Assembly: GCA_002429965.1 (NCBI GenBank)
Contig: DJBG01000141.1
Location: 4,712-12,331 of the forward strand
Reading direction: 5' to 3'
DNA: 7,620 nt
Source: Hungatella sp. UBA5982
Lineage (GTDB): Bacteria > Bacillota > Clostridia > Lachnospirales > Lachnospiraceae
Position 1 is the stretch's first letter. Each line of letters opens with the position of its first letter. This document shows positions 1-5,876 of this stretch, piece by piece. The notes beneath the pieces were generated by a model that made no database searches, was not told where the DNA came from, and saw only the letters and a program-made list of their open reading frames with translations. A program made the position numbers and the translations under genes.

Positions 1-2
1 CT

Positions 3-119
3 GCCCGCAAGGCGGCTGACTGTTATATGTGCAGAAAAACCACCCTATCAACTGCAAAGCATCAGGATGGTTTCTATGTACAGCTGCTTACTAAATCAAA
101 AAAAGAATGTAAGCAATAA
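3..119 (+). CDS. possible 3' end of a gene entering from the left edge
   Basis: A frame is open from the left edge to a TAA at 117-119, giving 38 codons. The product contains a C-x2-C pair (Cys-Tyr-Met-Cys) about nine residues in, a Gln-Asp-Gly-Phe-Tyr-Val stretch, and a Lys-rich tail with another Cys. The residue mix is protein-like and the first 60 bases are richer in GC than what follows, as expected where a gene ends. However, plus frame 1 is also open to 180, so openness alone is weak evidence. I do not recognise the tail. It overlaps the opposite-strand small ORF at 96-164, and at most one of the two is likely to be the main coding signal. Confidence 0.25.
   Translation, partial: ARKAADCYMCRKTTLSTAKHQDGFYVQLLTKSKKECKQ
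33..73 (-). terminator. terminator-like hairpin after the small peptide ORF
   Basis: On the minus strand, AAACCATCCT (73-64) pairs with AGGGTGGTTT (46-37) through ten positions, one of them a U-G wobble, around a 17-nt loop. The second arm runs into TTTTTC, a short U-tract. It starts 22 nt past the stop of the 96-164 ORF. It might instead be an attenuator for a gene left of the window, or an accident inside the plus-strand frame at 3-119. Confidence 0.35.
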
Positions 120-164
120 CAAAAGAAGGAGACCAAAGGTCAATAATTTTAACTTTTTTAGCAT
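96..164 (-). CDS. candidate 22-residue leucine-rich hydrophobic peptide
   Basis: The ORF runs ATG (164-162) to TGA (98-96). Eleven of 22 residues are Leu, including seven in a row. The N-terminus is basic (Lys3, Lys4, Lys6) and the end is three Phe. That layout is typical of a single short transmembrane helix, positive end first. An AAAGGA sequence lies 8 nt before this ATG. An in-frame ATG at 173 would add three residues but has no comparable ribosome site, and a TAA lies just upstream of it. A promoter sits upstream (225-253) and a hairpin with a short U-run sits downstream (33-73), so the ORF has its own unit of about 190 nt. It could be a type I toxin-like peptide of the Ibs/ShoB size class, a small membrane protein, or a Leu-rich attenuation leader for a gene to the left. 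I saw no antisense promoter. The competing plus-strand frame at 3-119 lowers confidence. Confidence 0.35.
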   Translation of the reverse strand: MLKKLKLLTFGLLLLLLLTFFF

Positions 165-224
165 CACCCTCATCCTTTAAGAATAGAGGCTAATGCACCC
201 CGCAACATGATGTTCCATGATAAT

Positions 225-253
225 ATTGTATCACAATTCCAAATGGCTTACAA
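225..253 (-). promoter_or_regulatory. sigma-A-type promoter for the small Leu-rich peptide unit
   Basis: Read on the minus strand, a -35 box TTGTAA (253-248) is followed after exactly 17 bases by a -10 box TACAAT (230-225). These match the consensus at 4/6 and 5/6. Transcription would begin near 218, about 54 nt before the ATG at 164. No other minus-strand gene in the window lies just downstream, so the promoter would serve the short ORF at 96-164 or a gene beyond the left edge. Confidence 0.45.
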
Positions 254-291
254 CTCATATATAGCCCATATACTGGTCCCTAAAATGAGCG

Positions 292-336
292 AAGGCATTG
301 CAGCACGGAATTGATTCACTCATGCTGCAATGCCTT
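292..336 (-). terminator. perfect 14-bp hairpin ending the minus-strand operon
   Basis: AAGGCATTGCAGCA (292-305) and TGCTGCAATGCCTT (323-336) are perfect inverted copies around a 17-nt loop. The hairpin begins 8 nt beyond the stop of the DUF378 gene. On the minus-strand transcript the tail is only moderately U-rich (CGCTCATTTT). On the plus strand it is followed by TGTTTAAAT and can extend by G-U pairs, so it may work in both directions. Confidence 0.6.
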
Positions 337-344
337 TGTTTAAA

Positions 345-563
345 TCATCTGCTATCCTCTGCGCCTGCTTCTGAACGGCCAAAAAAGGTAAGCAGGTACA
401 ACCCGCAAATTCCTACCAGAGCATACACGATTCTTGTAATCCATGTCATGCTGCCGAAAATAAACGACACCAGGTTGAAGTTAAAGAAACCTACCAGCCC
501 CCAGTTTACCGCGCCGATAATGGCTATGGTAAGAGCTGTGTAACTTAATGCTTTATTTCCCAT
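345..563 (-). CDS. DUF378 family small membrane protein
   Basis: This 72-residue protein has two hydrophobic helices, roughly residues 8-27 and 44-62. The first carries the motif GAVNWGLVGFFNFNLV (17-32), the signature of the DUF378 (YuzA-like) family of short bacterial inner-membrane proteins. The family's biochemical role is unknown. The short tail is polar (Arg-Ser-Glu to Asp-Ser-Arg). The start is secure: AAGGAGG lies 7 nt before the ATG. It follows the MoxR ATPase gene by 54 nt in the same direction, with no convincing promoter between, and precedes the hairpin at 292-336, so it is probably the last gene of that transcript. A functional tie to the ATPase/VWA genes is not shown; co-transcription may be incidental. 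Confidence 0.9.
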   Translation of the reverse strand: MGNKALSYTALTIAIIGAVNWGLVGFFNFNLVSFIFGSMTWITRIVYALVGICGLYLLTFFGRSEAGAEDSR

Positions 564-617
564 GGTACTACCTCCTTTACTTTCTTTATTATGGAGAAGC
601 TTTCTGGTTTTTATACA

Positions 618-2132
618 TTAATTTCCCAAACTATCGATCCTGGCCTTTATTTCATTCTCCCGGTCCTTGAATAAAAGCCGCTCATTATATTGATAATACC
701 GTTCACAATCGTATTCTTTCAAAAATTTAATGCTGTAATATCCGGTATTTAATTCCGTTATAAATACCACCATTTCCTGGCTGTCTCCAAAAGCGGCTTC
801 CATGAAATCAAAGACATGCTCAAGGGCTTTTCCTCCCTCTGCCAAAAGCGTCTCATACCTGGTGTTTTCTTCCTCAAACATCTCCCGTAACCGGCTCCAG
901 GCTGCCTCATTCTCTCCAGTCTCTTCCATTCGGAGGGTTTCTTCATACTTAAGAAGAAGGGCCTCCACATCCCGGCGCAAATAATCTTCTCTTCTGTTTA
1001 AAAGTCCGGCCTTCCTACTTCTGTCCCAATCTCCATTCCACTGGTTCCTTAAAGCGGCAAGTTGATCTGCCATGGAAGTATCCGGATCGCCGCCTGCTTC
1101 CGGGCTTATTTTTTTCAATTCTTCCATTAAGAGGCCGGTTCTGTCTCCCTGATCGGACACAGAGCGGAAGTTCTGACCCAATCTGGACAACAGAAGGCCA
1201 ATAACATTCAGCTTTTCATCAAAAGGCGCCCGTTTCAACCTGTTGCACAGACTCTCCCTAATGATACCGGACAAGATCTCATCAATCTGGTAGTCATCCC
1301 TGTACTTATAGTATAGCTCCAGGTAGTTGGTGAAATCCTTGGCAATCTTAGGAAACTGGATATACTCACCCACCACATCCCGGTCTACCTTTTTGCCCAG
1401 ACGCTCATAAATTTCAATAAATTTTGATAAGTCTTCCCACCCCCTGGGAGTGGCGAAAAATTTTCCATCAACAGTCGTTTCGATCCGGCAGAAGTATTCG
1501 GTTCTGGTATTCAGATAGGAAATGACCGCCGGATGCAGGGCCTGCTCATAAGCATAGGCCTTCCATACCTCAAAATCAGGCTCCACATAGATAAGCTTAA
1601 TACGGTCTAAGGTCACCACATCAAAATCCCGGACCGACTTGTTATATTCCGGTGGATTTCCAGCCGTCACGATGACCCAGCCTTCGGGAATCCTGTGGTT
1701 TCCGAAGGTTTTATACTGGAGAAACTGGAGCATGGTCGGCGCAAGGGTTTCGGACACGCAGTTGATCTCATCAATAAAAAGGATCCCTTCCTTAAGGCCG
1801 GTGCTCTCGATCTTATCGTAAATGGAGGCCACGATCTCGCTCATGGTATATTCTGTTACACGGTAGGCATTTCCTCCATATACCTTTTCGTTTATAAAGG
1901 GAAGTCCCACTGCACTCTGGCGGGTATGGTGGGTGATGGTATAAGCCACCAGTCCGATCCCGCACTCTCTGGCTACCTGTCCCATGATCTGGGTCTTTCC
2001 CACGCCCGGAGGTCCCATGAGTAACACCGGTCTTTGCTGGACCGCGGGTATCTCATAAGCGCCGTATGCATCCTTTAGCAGATAGGCTTCTATGGTATTC
2101 TTAATTTCTTCTTTCGCTCGTTTAATATTCAT
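618..2132 (-). CDS. MoxR-type AAA+ ATPase
   Basis: A 504-residue cytoplasmic ATPase in which ATP hydrolysis would drive remodelling of a protein target. Visible motifs, numbered from the chosen start: Walker A GPPGVGKT (40-47), Walker B ILFIDEIN (117-124), a sensor 1 region TAGNPPEYN (156-164), an LDRI segment (about 175-178) where the arginine-finger region lies, and ATPRGWEDLS (227-236) with a likely sensor 2 Arg. These place it in the MoxR/RavA-like group. Beyond about residue 260 is a long charged helical region, Glu/Lys/Arg-rich near 370-440, that I do not recognise and that makes it longer than minimal MoxR proteins (about 320 residues). The frame also has an ATG at 2150 that overlaps the VWA stop as ATGA, but AGGAG lies 8 nt before the ATG at 2132, so that start is preferred. 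MoxR ATPases usually pair with a VWA protein, and the upstream neighbour is one. Confidence 0.93.
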   Translation of the reverse strand: MNIKRAKEEIKNTIEAYLLKDAYGAYEIPAVQQRPVLLMGPPGVGKTQIMGQVARECGIGLVAYTITHHTRQSAVGLPFINEKVYGGNAYRVTEYTMSEIVASIYDKIESTGLKEGILFIDEINCVSETLAPTMLQFLQYKTFGNHRIPEGWVIVTAGNPPEYNKSVRDFDVVTLDRIKLIYVEPDFEVWKAYAYEQALHPAVISYLNTRTEYFCRIETTVDGKFFATPRGWEDLSKFIEIYERLGKKVDRDVVGEYIQFPKIAKDFTNYLELYYKYRDDYQIDEILSGIIRESLCNRLKRAPFDEKLNVIGLLLSRLGQNFRSVSDQGDRTGLLMEELKKISPEAGGDPDTSMADQLAALRNQWNGDWDRSRKAGLLNRREDYLRRDVEALLLKYEETLRMEETGENEAAWSRLREMFEEENTRYETLLAEGGKALEHVFDFMEAAFGDSQEMVVFITELNTGYYSIKFLKEYDCERYYQYNERLLFKDRENEIKARIDSLGN

Positions 2133-2140
2133 GTTAAAAT

Positions 2141-2145
2141 CTCCT
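2141..2145 (-). promoter_or_regulatory. ribosome site deciding the MoxR start
   Basis: The minus strand reads AGGAG, then 8 nt, then ATG at 2132. The site lies between the two in-frame ATGs (2150 and 2132), partly inside the short ATGA overlap with the VWA gene. It would be translated if the upstream ATG were used. This argues for the shorter protein and for translational coupling to the VWA gene. Confidence 0.6.
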
Positions 2146-2146
2146 G

Positions 2147-3466
2147 TCATGTAACTTCCAGATCCTCTTCAGTCAGGATCACCTTCATAGCCCAGCCCGG
2201 TACCGAAATGTCCTCATACTGGTCCTTCATAAAGACAAAGGCCGTATCATAGGGCGGCATTTTCACCGGATATATTCCTTTTCCGTCTGTAAAATACAAA
2301 AGACCCCGGAGCTTCCTAAAAGCCCCTTTGCTTAAAAGACCGTTCACATATTCGAAAGCCGGCCGGAAATCCGTTCCGCCAAATCCGGATAATGAGAAAT
2401 GCTCCATATAATCTTCCATCTCTTCCCTGCTTGTGATGGTCACATCAGAGCGGATTTCCTCGTCACACTGGATGATATGGATATTGATCTTTCGAAAATA
2501 GCTTTCCGATTCCCCAAGGACGCCATAGGTTTCCTGAAGAAAATGCCGCACCAGATCCCCGGATACGGACATGGATGTATCGATCACGATCACGAAGTCC
2601 TCAATTTTATAAACTTCCTTTGTTTCCAGGGGTTCAATAAGGGGCATATTCCGATAAAGAGACATGCCGTAAGTATAAAATACGGGATCAAAGGAATCCG
2701 GGTCGATCTCGGCCTCCTCCCTTAACACCGTAAACTTTCTTAAAAACTGCTTGTAATCATATTTTTCCCGGTTTTCTATCCTCATCTGTTCCAGAAGGTT
2801 TCTTGACGAATCCTCATTCTTCTCTCCAAAGGACTCCATTTCCGTCTGCATCGTTTCCCGGATGTTCTGCCATTTATTCTGCCGCTCCATCTGAAACCCC
2901 GGAGGAGCCTCATCTTCCCAGCGTTCATGGTTGTCCACATAAAATTCTGCCGCCATTCGTCCATATTGCTCCGCGGTCAGATTCATATCCTGAAGCTCTT
3001 TATAAATACCTTCAGCCGTAAATACCTTTCTCTTTTCTGCCAGCCTGCCATATACCTCCCTGCGGTAAGGAGTCTGATGCCGGTAAACGGGTTTTACATA
3101 AAATCCATCCAATATGGATTCAATGGTGATATCACAGGCCAGGCCCCAGTATTCCTTTTCCCGTTCCCCTTTTCCATTCAAATGGCAGAAAAGGCAGTGG
3201 AAAAGCATATGCAGATAGGCCCTGTTCACCAGGGCCCGGCTTCTCTTATATATGGAAAACAAATGCTCCGGCTGATAATAGATCACGAACCCATCTGTCC
3301 CAACGCCCTGTCCGGTCCAGTCAGCCTCATACCCAAAGCTGCTTAAGGCCACATCCAGATACCGGAAGCTTAAATAAAGCTCGTTGCGGGCATTGGTAAG
3401 GATCTCATGGCCCAGCTCCACCTCTGCCAGCTCATCAAGCTGCCTTTGCCTCACCGGATCAATCAT
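2147..3466 (-). CDS. VWA protein with degenerate metallopeptidase-like N-terminus (DUF2201/COG3864-like)
   Basis: A 439-residue cytoplasmic protein. The C-terminal half is a von Willebrand factor A domain with a complete MIDAS metal site: DTSMS (296-300), Thr365 in FGGTDF, and Asp394 in YFTDGKG. The N-terminal half matches the layout of the putative metallopeptidase domain found with such VWA domains (DUF2201): HMLFHCLFCH (86-95), then WGLACDITIES (107-117), where related proteins carry a conserved Asp. The zinc-binding histidines H86, H90 and H95 are present, but the Glu of a classical HExxH is Met87, so peptidase activity is doubtful. Residues about 180-250 are charged and linker-like. The start follows a GAGGGTGG ribosome site, 24 nt past the stop of the LRR gene; the 3' end overlaps the ATPase frame. 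VWA partners of MoxR ATPases are thought to bridge ATPase and target through the metal site. Confidence 0.92.
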   Translation of the reverse strand: MIDPVRQRQLDELAEVELGHEILTNARNELYLSFRYLDVALSSFGYEADWTGQGVGTDGFVIYYQPEHLFSIYKRSRALVNRAYLHMLFHCLFCHLNGKGEREKEYWGLACDITIESILDGFYVKPVYRHQTPYRREVYGRLAEKRKVFTAEGIYKELQDMNLTAEQYGRMAAEFYVDNHERWEDEAPPGFQMERQNKWQNIRETMQTEMESFGEKNEDSSRNLLEQMRIENREKYDYKQFLRKFTVLREEAEIDPDSFDPVFYTYGMSLYRNMPLIEPLETKEVYKIEDFVIVIDTSMSVSGDLVRHFLQETYGVLGESESYFRKINIHIIQCDEEIRSDVTITSREEMEDYMEHFSLSGFGGTDFRPAFEYVNGLLSKGAFRKLRGLLYFTDGKGIYPVKMPPYDTAFVFMKDQYEDISVPGWAMKVILTEEDLEVT

Positions 3467-3490
3467 GTTTCCACCCTCTTTCTGTTTTAA

Positions 3491-4471
3491 TTATGTCAGG
3501 GAGAATTTCCGTTTCCCTGCAGTAAAGCGCTGGCGGCGGAGATTCATAAGGACACTTAAAAGCTCGGGCTTGTCTGCACTTCCCGCCATATCCACCATTC
3601 CGTCAAAATCCTCCTGATTATGGCCGTACTGCACGGCAAGCCAGAGAAAAAGGGCCGGGTCCTTTTCCTCAATCGCCAGTCTCGACGCTCCCATAAAATG
3701 CTCCATTAAGTAAGCCTCGTATACCTTCCTGTCCTTTTCAAGCAGTTCCAAAGGAGTATAAAGTCTCCCCAGAACCAGGGCTGCGGTCACCCGCTCCGGT
3801 TCCTGCACCAGGATGTGAGGAAACAGCGCGTCGTATTTATGAAACTGAAACTCCGTCTTGTCAAAGCAGTAACGGTACATATGCCCGCAGCCATGCATTT
3901 CCCTGAGGATGATTCTGGCTGGCGTATGTTCCACAGACTCCTCAAACATTTCTGGAAATACCAGTCTTGCATTTCCTTTAATGCTATAATAGTTTACATA
4001 AAGCTCCTGCCGCAATTCTGCCAGCAGTTCCTTCATGCAGGAGCGTTCTCCGTCGATCAAATGAATATCCAAAAACCGGATCCCCATGCAGCCAGTAAAA
4101 AGTCCTGAGCCCACATCAGAGATGGAGCTGAAGCATTCCACCTTTCTTAACTCATAACAGTTATAGAATGCATAATTTCCTATCTTCTTAATCGTACCCG
4201 GCAAATATATATCTTTCAGCCCTTCACAGCTTATCTCCGGTGGAATATCCTTTTCTTCTATTTCAATTGGACTGCCCTCTTCATCGCACAGAAGTATCTC
4301 TTTTCCTGCCAATGAAAGCATCTCTTTTTTCCCCCAGCCATCAGAGAATGCATAGGCAGCCAGCTCCGTCACCGGCAGATCCCCGATTTTCTCAGGAATC
4401 CGTATGGAACCGTCATATCCCCGGCACCCCAAAATCCGTACATGGTTATCTGTAATCTGATATAAAAACAT
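3491..4471 (-). CDS. leucine-rich-repeat (BspA/LRR_5-like) protein, first gene of the MoxR-VWA operon
   Basis: A 326-residue protein without signal peptide or membrane segment. The N-terminal part contains LRR_5/BspA-type units: GSIRIPEKIGDLPVTELAAY (21-40, running into AFSD) and a second block around LKDIYLPGTIKKIGNYAF (85-102) ending near GLFTGC (123-128). The pattern leu-pro-x2-leu/ile, lys-ile-gly-x2-ala-phe is characteristic of that repeat. Residues from about 140 to the end are helical and Cys/His-containing, with no family I recognise; the end is basic. An ATG at 4495 is in frame, but no ribosome site precedes it and it nearly coincides with the predicted transcription start. GGAGAGG lies 8 nt before the ATG at 4471, so that start was chosen. 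The absence of a signal peptide suggests an intracellular adaptor rather than the surface adhesin role of many BspA proteins. It is the first gene after the promoter at 4506-4534. Confidence 0.82.
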   Translation of the reverse strand: MFLYQITDNHVRILGCRGYDGSIRIPEKIGDLPVTELAAYAFSDGWGKKEMLSLAGKEILLCDEEGSPIEIEEKDIPPEISCEGLKDIYLPGTIKKIGNYAFYNCYELRKVECFSSISDVGSGLFTGCMGIRFLDIHLIDGERSCMKELLAELRQELYVNYYSIKGNARLVFPEMFEESVEHTPARIILREMHGCGHMYRYCFDKTEFQFHKYDALFPHILVQEPERVTAALVLGRLYTPLELLEKDRKVYEAYLMEHFMGASRLAIEEKDPALFLWLAVQYGHNQEDFDGMVDMAGSADKPELLSVLMNLRRQRFTAGKRKFSLT

Positions 4472-4479
4472 CCTGAAAT

Positions 4480-4486
4480 CCTCTCC
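4480..4486 (-). promoter_or_regulatory. ribosome site deciding the LRR protein start
   Basis: GGAGAGG on the minus strand, 8 nt before the ATG at 4471. The site falls inside the longer in-frame reading from 4495, which argues that the eight extra N-terminal residues are not made. Confidence 0.65.
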
Positions 4487-4505
4487 ATTAACCATTTAAC
4501 ATATC

Positions 4506-4534
4506 AATATAACAGAAGAATGAAAGAAATGCAA
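4506..4534 (-). promoter_or_regulatory. sigma-A-type promoter of the LRR-VWA-MoxR operon
   Basis: On the minus strand TTGCAT (4534-4529) and TATATT (4511-4506) are separated by exactly 17 bases, matching the -35 and -10 consensus at 4/6 and 5/6. The expected start of transcription near 4499 leaves a leader of about 28 nt holding the GGAGAGG site. No operator-like palindrome is evident over it. Confidence 0.6.
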
Positions 4535-4582
4535 CGGATTTTGTTTGCAAGCTTTTGTAAACCTCCATAAATCCGTACTTTA

Positions 4583-4658
4583 CCGCTTAAAATCAAGGTT
4601 AATGAGACTTTTAACCTCATCAACTACTACCGCTTAAAAACAGTCAAAACCAGGTGTC
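4583..4658 (+). repeat. 76-bp dispersed repeat, copy A
   Basis: This stretch aligns without a gap to 7480-7555, by hand count 59 of 76 identical. The best-kept blocks are CCGCTTAAAATC at the start, GACTTTT in the middle and CAGTCAAAACC-x-GGTGTC at the end. Similarity continues more weakly about 10-15 bases to the left. Copy A also contains the motif ACCGCTTAAAA twice (4582-4592 and near 4629) and a small GGTTAA/TTAACC hairpin (4597-4616). Both copies have the same orientation. Likely a mobile-element end or a recombinase-associated sequence; identity not established. Confidence 0.7.
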
Positions 4659-4693
4659 AACTCGTAAAAATTTCAGATTTACTTTTTAAAAAA

Positions 4694-4723
4694 TTTATAC
4701 TTTTATTACCTTCATTTTATAAT
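4694..4723 (+). promoter_or_regulatory. promoter of the zinc-ribbon orphan gene
   Basis: A perfect TATAAT (4718-4723) with a weak -35 box TTTATA (4694-4699) at 18-base spacing, in very AT-rich surroundings. It lies 37 bases before the ATG at 4761 and just right of repeat copy A. Confidence 0.5.
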
Positions 4724-4760
4724 ACTTTGTTATCATACTTGTAATAATGGAGGCTAACAT

Positions 4761-5015
4761 ATGAAAACTAAATTAACAAATTCGATAGTTAAGGGACACG
4801 AAGGCTACGGATCTGGCTCAGGCATTACCGAACTCTATGAATATGAGTGCCCATGCGGAAAAGGCAAAATCTTAGAAGAACACGATAATATTCCTGGTTT
4901 CGAAGAGCATGTTGTTAATATTTATTGTAACGATTGCCGCAACAAGTATGAACTTAACACAGACCTTGGTGTCCGCAGTTGGAATTTGAGTGAAAAAGGT
5001 TACACTTTTAGATAA
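4761..5015 (+). CDS. small zinc-ribbon-like orphan protein
   Basis: An 84-residue soluble protein. Four cysteines form two knuckles, Cys30-Pro-Cys32-Gly and Cys56-Asn-Asp-Cys59, suggesting one bound zinc ion. The N-terminus is glycine-rich (HEGYGSGSGITELYEYEC, 13-30) and the C-terminus is polar with no further domain. I associate this pattern (EGYGSGSG followed by ECPCGKGKI) with short uncharacterised Firmicute proteins, with no known function. The start is secure: GGAGG lies 7 nt before the ATG, and TATAAT lies upstream. It stands alone on the plus strand at the left edge of the AT-rich island, divergent from the LRR-VWA-MoxR operon, and is followed by a hairpin at 5027-5052. Nucleic-acid binding is possible but is only a guess from the zinc knuckles. 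Confidence 0.82.
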   Translation: MKTKLTNSIVKGHEGYGSGSGITELYEYECPCGKGKILEEHDNIPGFEEHVVNIYCNDCRNKYELNTDLGVRSWNLSEKGYTFR

Positions 5016-5026
5016 ATTTTTATTCC

Positions 5027-5052
5027 TTGACCGAAGCTCAATCTTCGGTCAA
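5027..5052 (+). terminator. hairpin after the zinc-ribbon orphan
   Basis: TTGACCGAAG (5027-5036) and CTTCGGTCAA (5043-5052) form a perfect 10-bp stem with a 6-nt loop, 11 nt past the stop. The plus-strand tail (TATCAGTTTG) is poor in U, while the minus-strand tail (GGAATAAAAATTT) is no better. It is a plausible intrinsic terminator on position and stem quality rather than on its tail. Confidence 0.55.
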
Positions 5053-5177
5053 TATCAGTTTGAATCTACTAATCTCAAGATACAATAACCATCTTTTAGC
5101 CCATACCGAGGGCAGTTCTTTAGCACATATTTAACAGACTTCCTTATCACCTGCTATTAACACTGCCTTTCTGCACT

Positions 5178-5372
5178 TTGCAGTCTTTTGATGATTTTCT
5201 CAATCCATTACTCCTCTTTTCATATAAAAACAAATTATCCCACTCTGGATTAGCTATTGGTATGAGCTTAGGCTTGATATATGGATTACTATTTGATAAT
5301 CTTGCCCTTGGCCTATCATTGGGCTTGTTGTTTGGCTATGCGGGTGATCAGAAGATACTGAAAAAGAAATAA
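5178..5372 (+). CDS. small glycine-zipper-like membrane protein, start uncertain, possibly degraded
   Basis: The frame begins with TTG at 5178 and ends at 5372 (64 codons). Residues 25-41 and 42-58 are tandem 17-residue copies sharing the pattern leu-ala-x-gly-x-ser-leu-gly-leu-x-x-gly; they look like two glycine-zipper membrane helices separated by Asp40-Asn41. A Lys-rich tail follows. Small Firmicute proteins with repeated GLAIGMSLGL units are common and of unknown function. No ribosome site precedes the TTG, and the first ATG (5262) is already inside the first repeat, so the original start may have been lost or the gene may be decaying. Upstream 5053-5177 shows no promoter I trust. It sits between the zinc-ribbon orphan and the minus-strand 88-aa orphan. 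Confidence 0.4.
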   Translation: MQSFDDFLNPLLLFSYKNKLSHSGLAIGMSLGLIYGLLFDNLALGLSLGLLFGYAGDQKILKKK

Positions 5373-5486
5373 ATTCAAATTTTCCCACTTAAAGCGTTTC
5401 ATCTCACTGTTTCTTTTCTTCCAAAGGCTTAAAGGGCAGTAAAAAACTACCATCTTAATATTGATTGTTGGCAGTTTCATAATTCA

Positions 5487-5753
5487 TTATTTAATTTTTC
5501 CACTTACAACGGCATCTGCCTTTTCATAATCCACCTTTCTGACAAAGATAATATATTGATATTCCAACTTCAAACTTTCCCCAAACGTCCCTGTTCTTGC
5601 TCTGGAACCTGCATCAAATGGCGATGGACTTTTTCTATTGATCACATTGATAGAATAAGGAATTTTAAATTGGCTCAATAAATCACGAACATCTGCCTGC
5701 TTTTTCATGTCATAAGTACTAATCAACTCTTTACGATTGAATATAGTAATCAT
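5487..5753 (-). CDS. 88-aa orphan protein, DUF2007-like layout
   Basis: A small soluble protein of 88 residues. It opens with a beta-strand (MITIFNRKELISTYDMKKQA, 1-20), then a helix and a second strand ending in NVINRKSPSPF (36-46). A conserved-looking segment SRARTGTFGE lies at 50-59, followed by a strand (LEYQYIIFVRKVDYEKA, 63-79). The alpha-beta order with a helix after the first strand and a final strand plus 'DYEKA' helix recalls short DUF2007-like putative signalling proteins, but the match is by impression only. The start is supported by GAAGGA 5 nt before the ATG and by the promoter at 5815-5843. It is transcribed away from the recombinase relic. The 17-bp repeats in its leader could make its expression variable. 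Confidence 0.75.
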   Translation of the reverse strand: MITIFNRKELISTYDMKKQADVRDLLSQFKIPYSINVINRKSPSPFDAGSRARTGTFGESLKLEYQYIIFVRKVDYEKADAVVSGKIK

Positions 5754-5770
5754 CTTATTCCTTCTTTCAC

Positions 5771-5821
5771 TTTTAATACCATATTACTTTTAATGCCATA
5801 TTACTTTTAATACCATATTAC
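5771..5821. repeat. 17-bp tandem repeat, three copies, in the leader of the 88-aa orphan
   Basis: Units TTTTAATACCATATTAC at 5771-5787, 5788-5804 and 5805-5821; the middle unit differs by one base (G for A). On the minus strand each unit begins GTAATATGG and so offers a -10-like TAATAT. The remaining stretch 5754-5770 to the ATG is also exactly 17 nt and starts GTGAAAG, perhaps a diverged fourth unit carrying the ribosome site. Confidence 0.9.
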
Positions 5822-5843
5822 TCTCAAGACTGCTAACTATCAA
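5815..5843 (-). promoter_or_regulatory. promoter of the 88-aa orphan, -10 box inside the tandem repeat
   Basis: TTGATA (5843-5838), 17 bases, then TAATAT (5820-5815). The -35 match is 5/6 and the -10 match 4/6. The -10 box lies in the first 17-bp unit, and the same box recurs in the next two units. Confidence 0.5.
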
Positions 5844-5876
5844 CATTAAGTTTTCAATGAACAATAATTCATTATA

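Noticed and set aside
298..543. 81-aa plus-strand open frame opposite the DUF378 gene
   Set aside because: It is the reverse side of a well-supported DUF378 gene and begins inside the terminator hairpin; no ribosome site.
2927..3346. 139-aa plus-strand open frame opposite the VWA gene
   Set aside because: Antisense shadow of the VWA coding region with no recognisable domain.
4583..4658. Repeat copies A and B read as degraded recombinase C-terminal coding sequence
   Set aside because: The shared frame gives Val-Lys-Thr-x-Cys in both copies, but substitutions do not favour synonymous positions and no catalytic motif is present upstream; kept as a non-coding repeat.
5111..5167. GGCAGT/ACTGCC inverted pair enclosing 45 bases, with further GGCAGT near 5435 and 5470
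   Set aside because: Six-base arms are too short for a structure claim and the spacing is irregular.
5771..5821. CRISPR-like repeat array
   Set aside because: The 17-bp units are directly abutting with no spacers, so it is a tandem repeat, not a CRISPR array.
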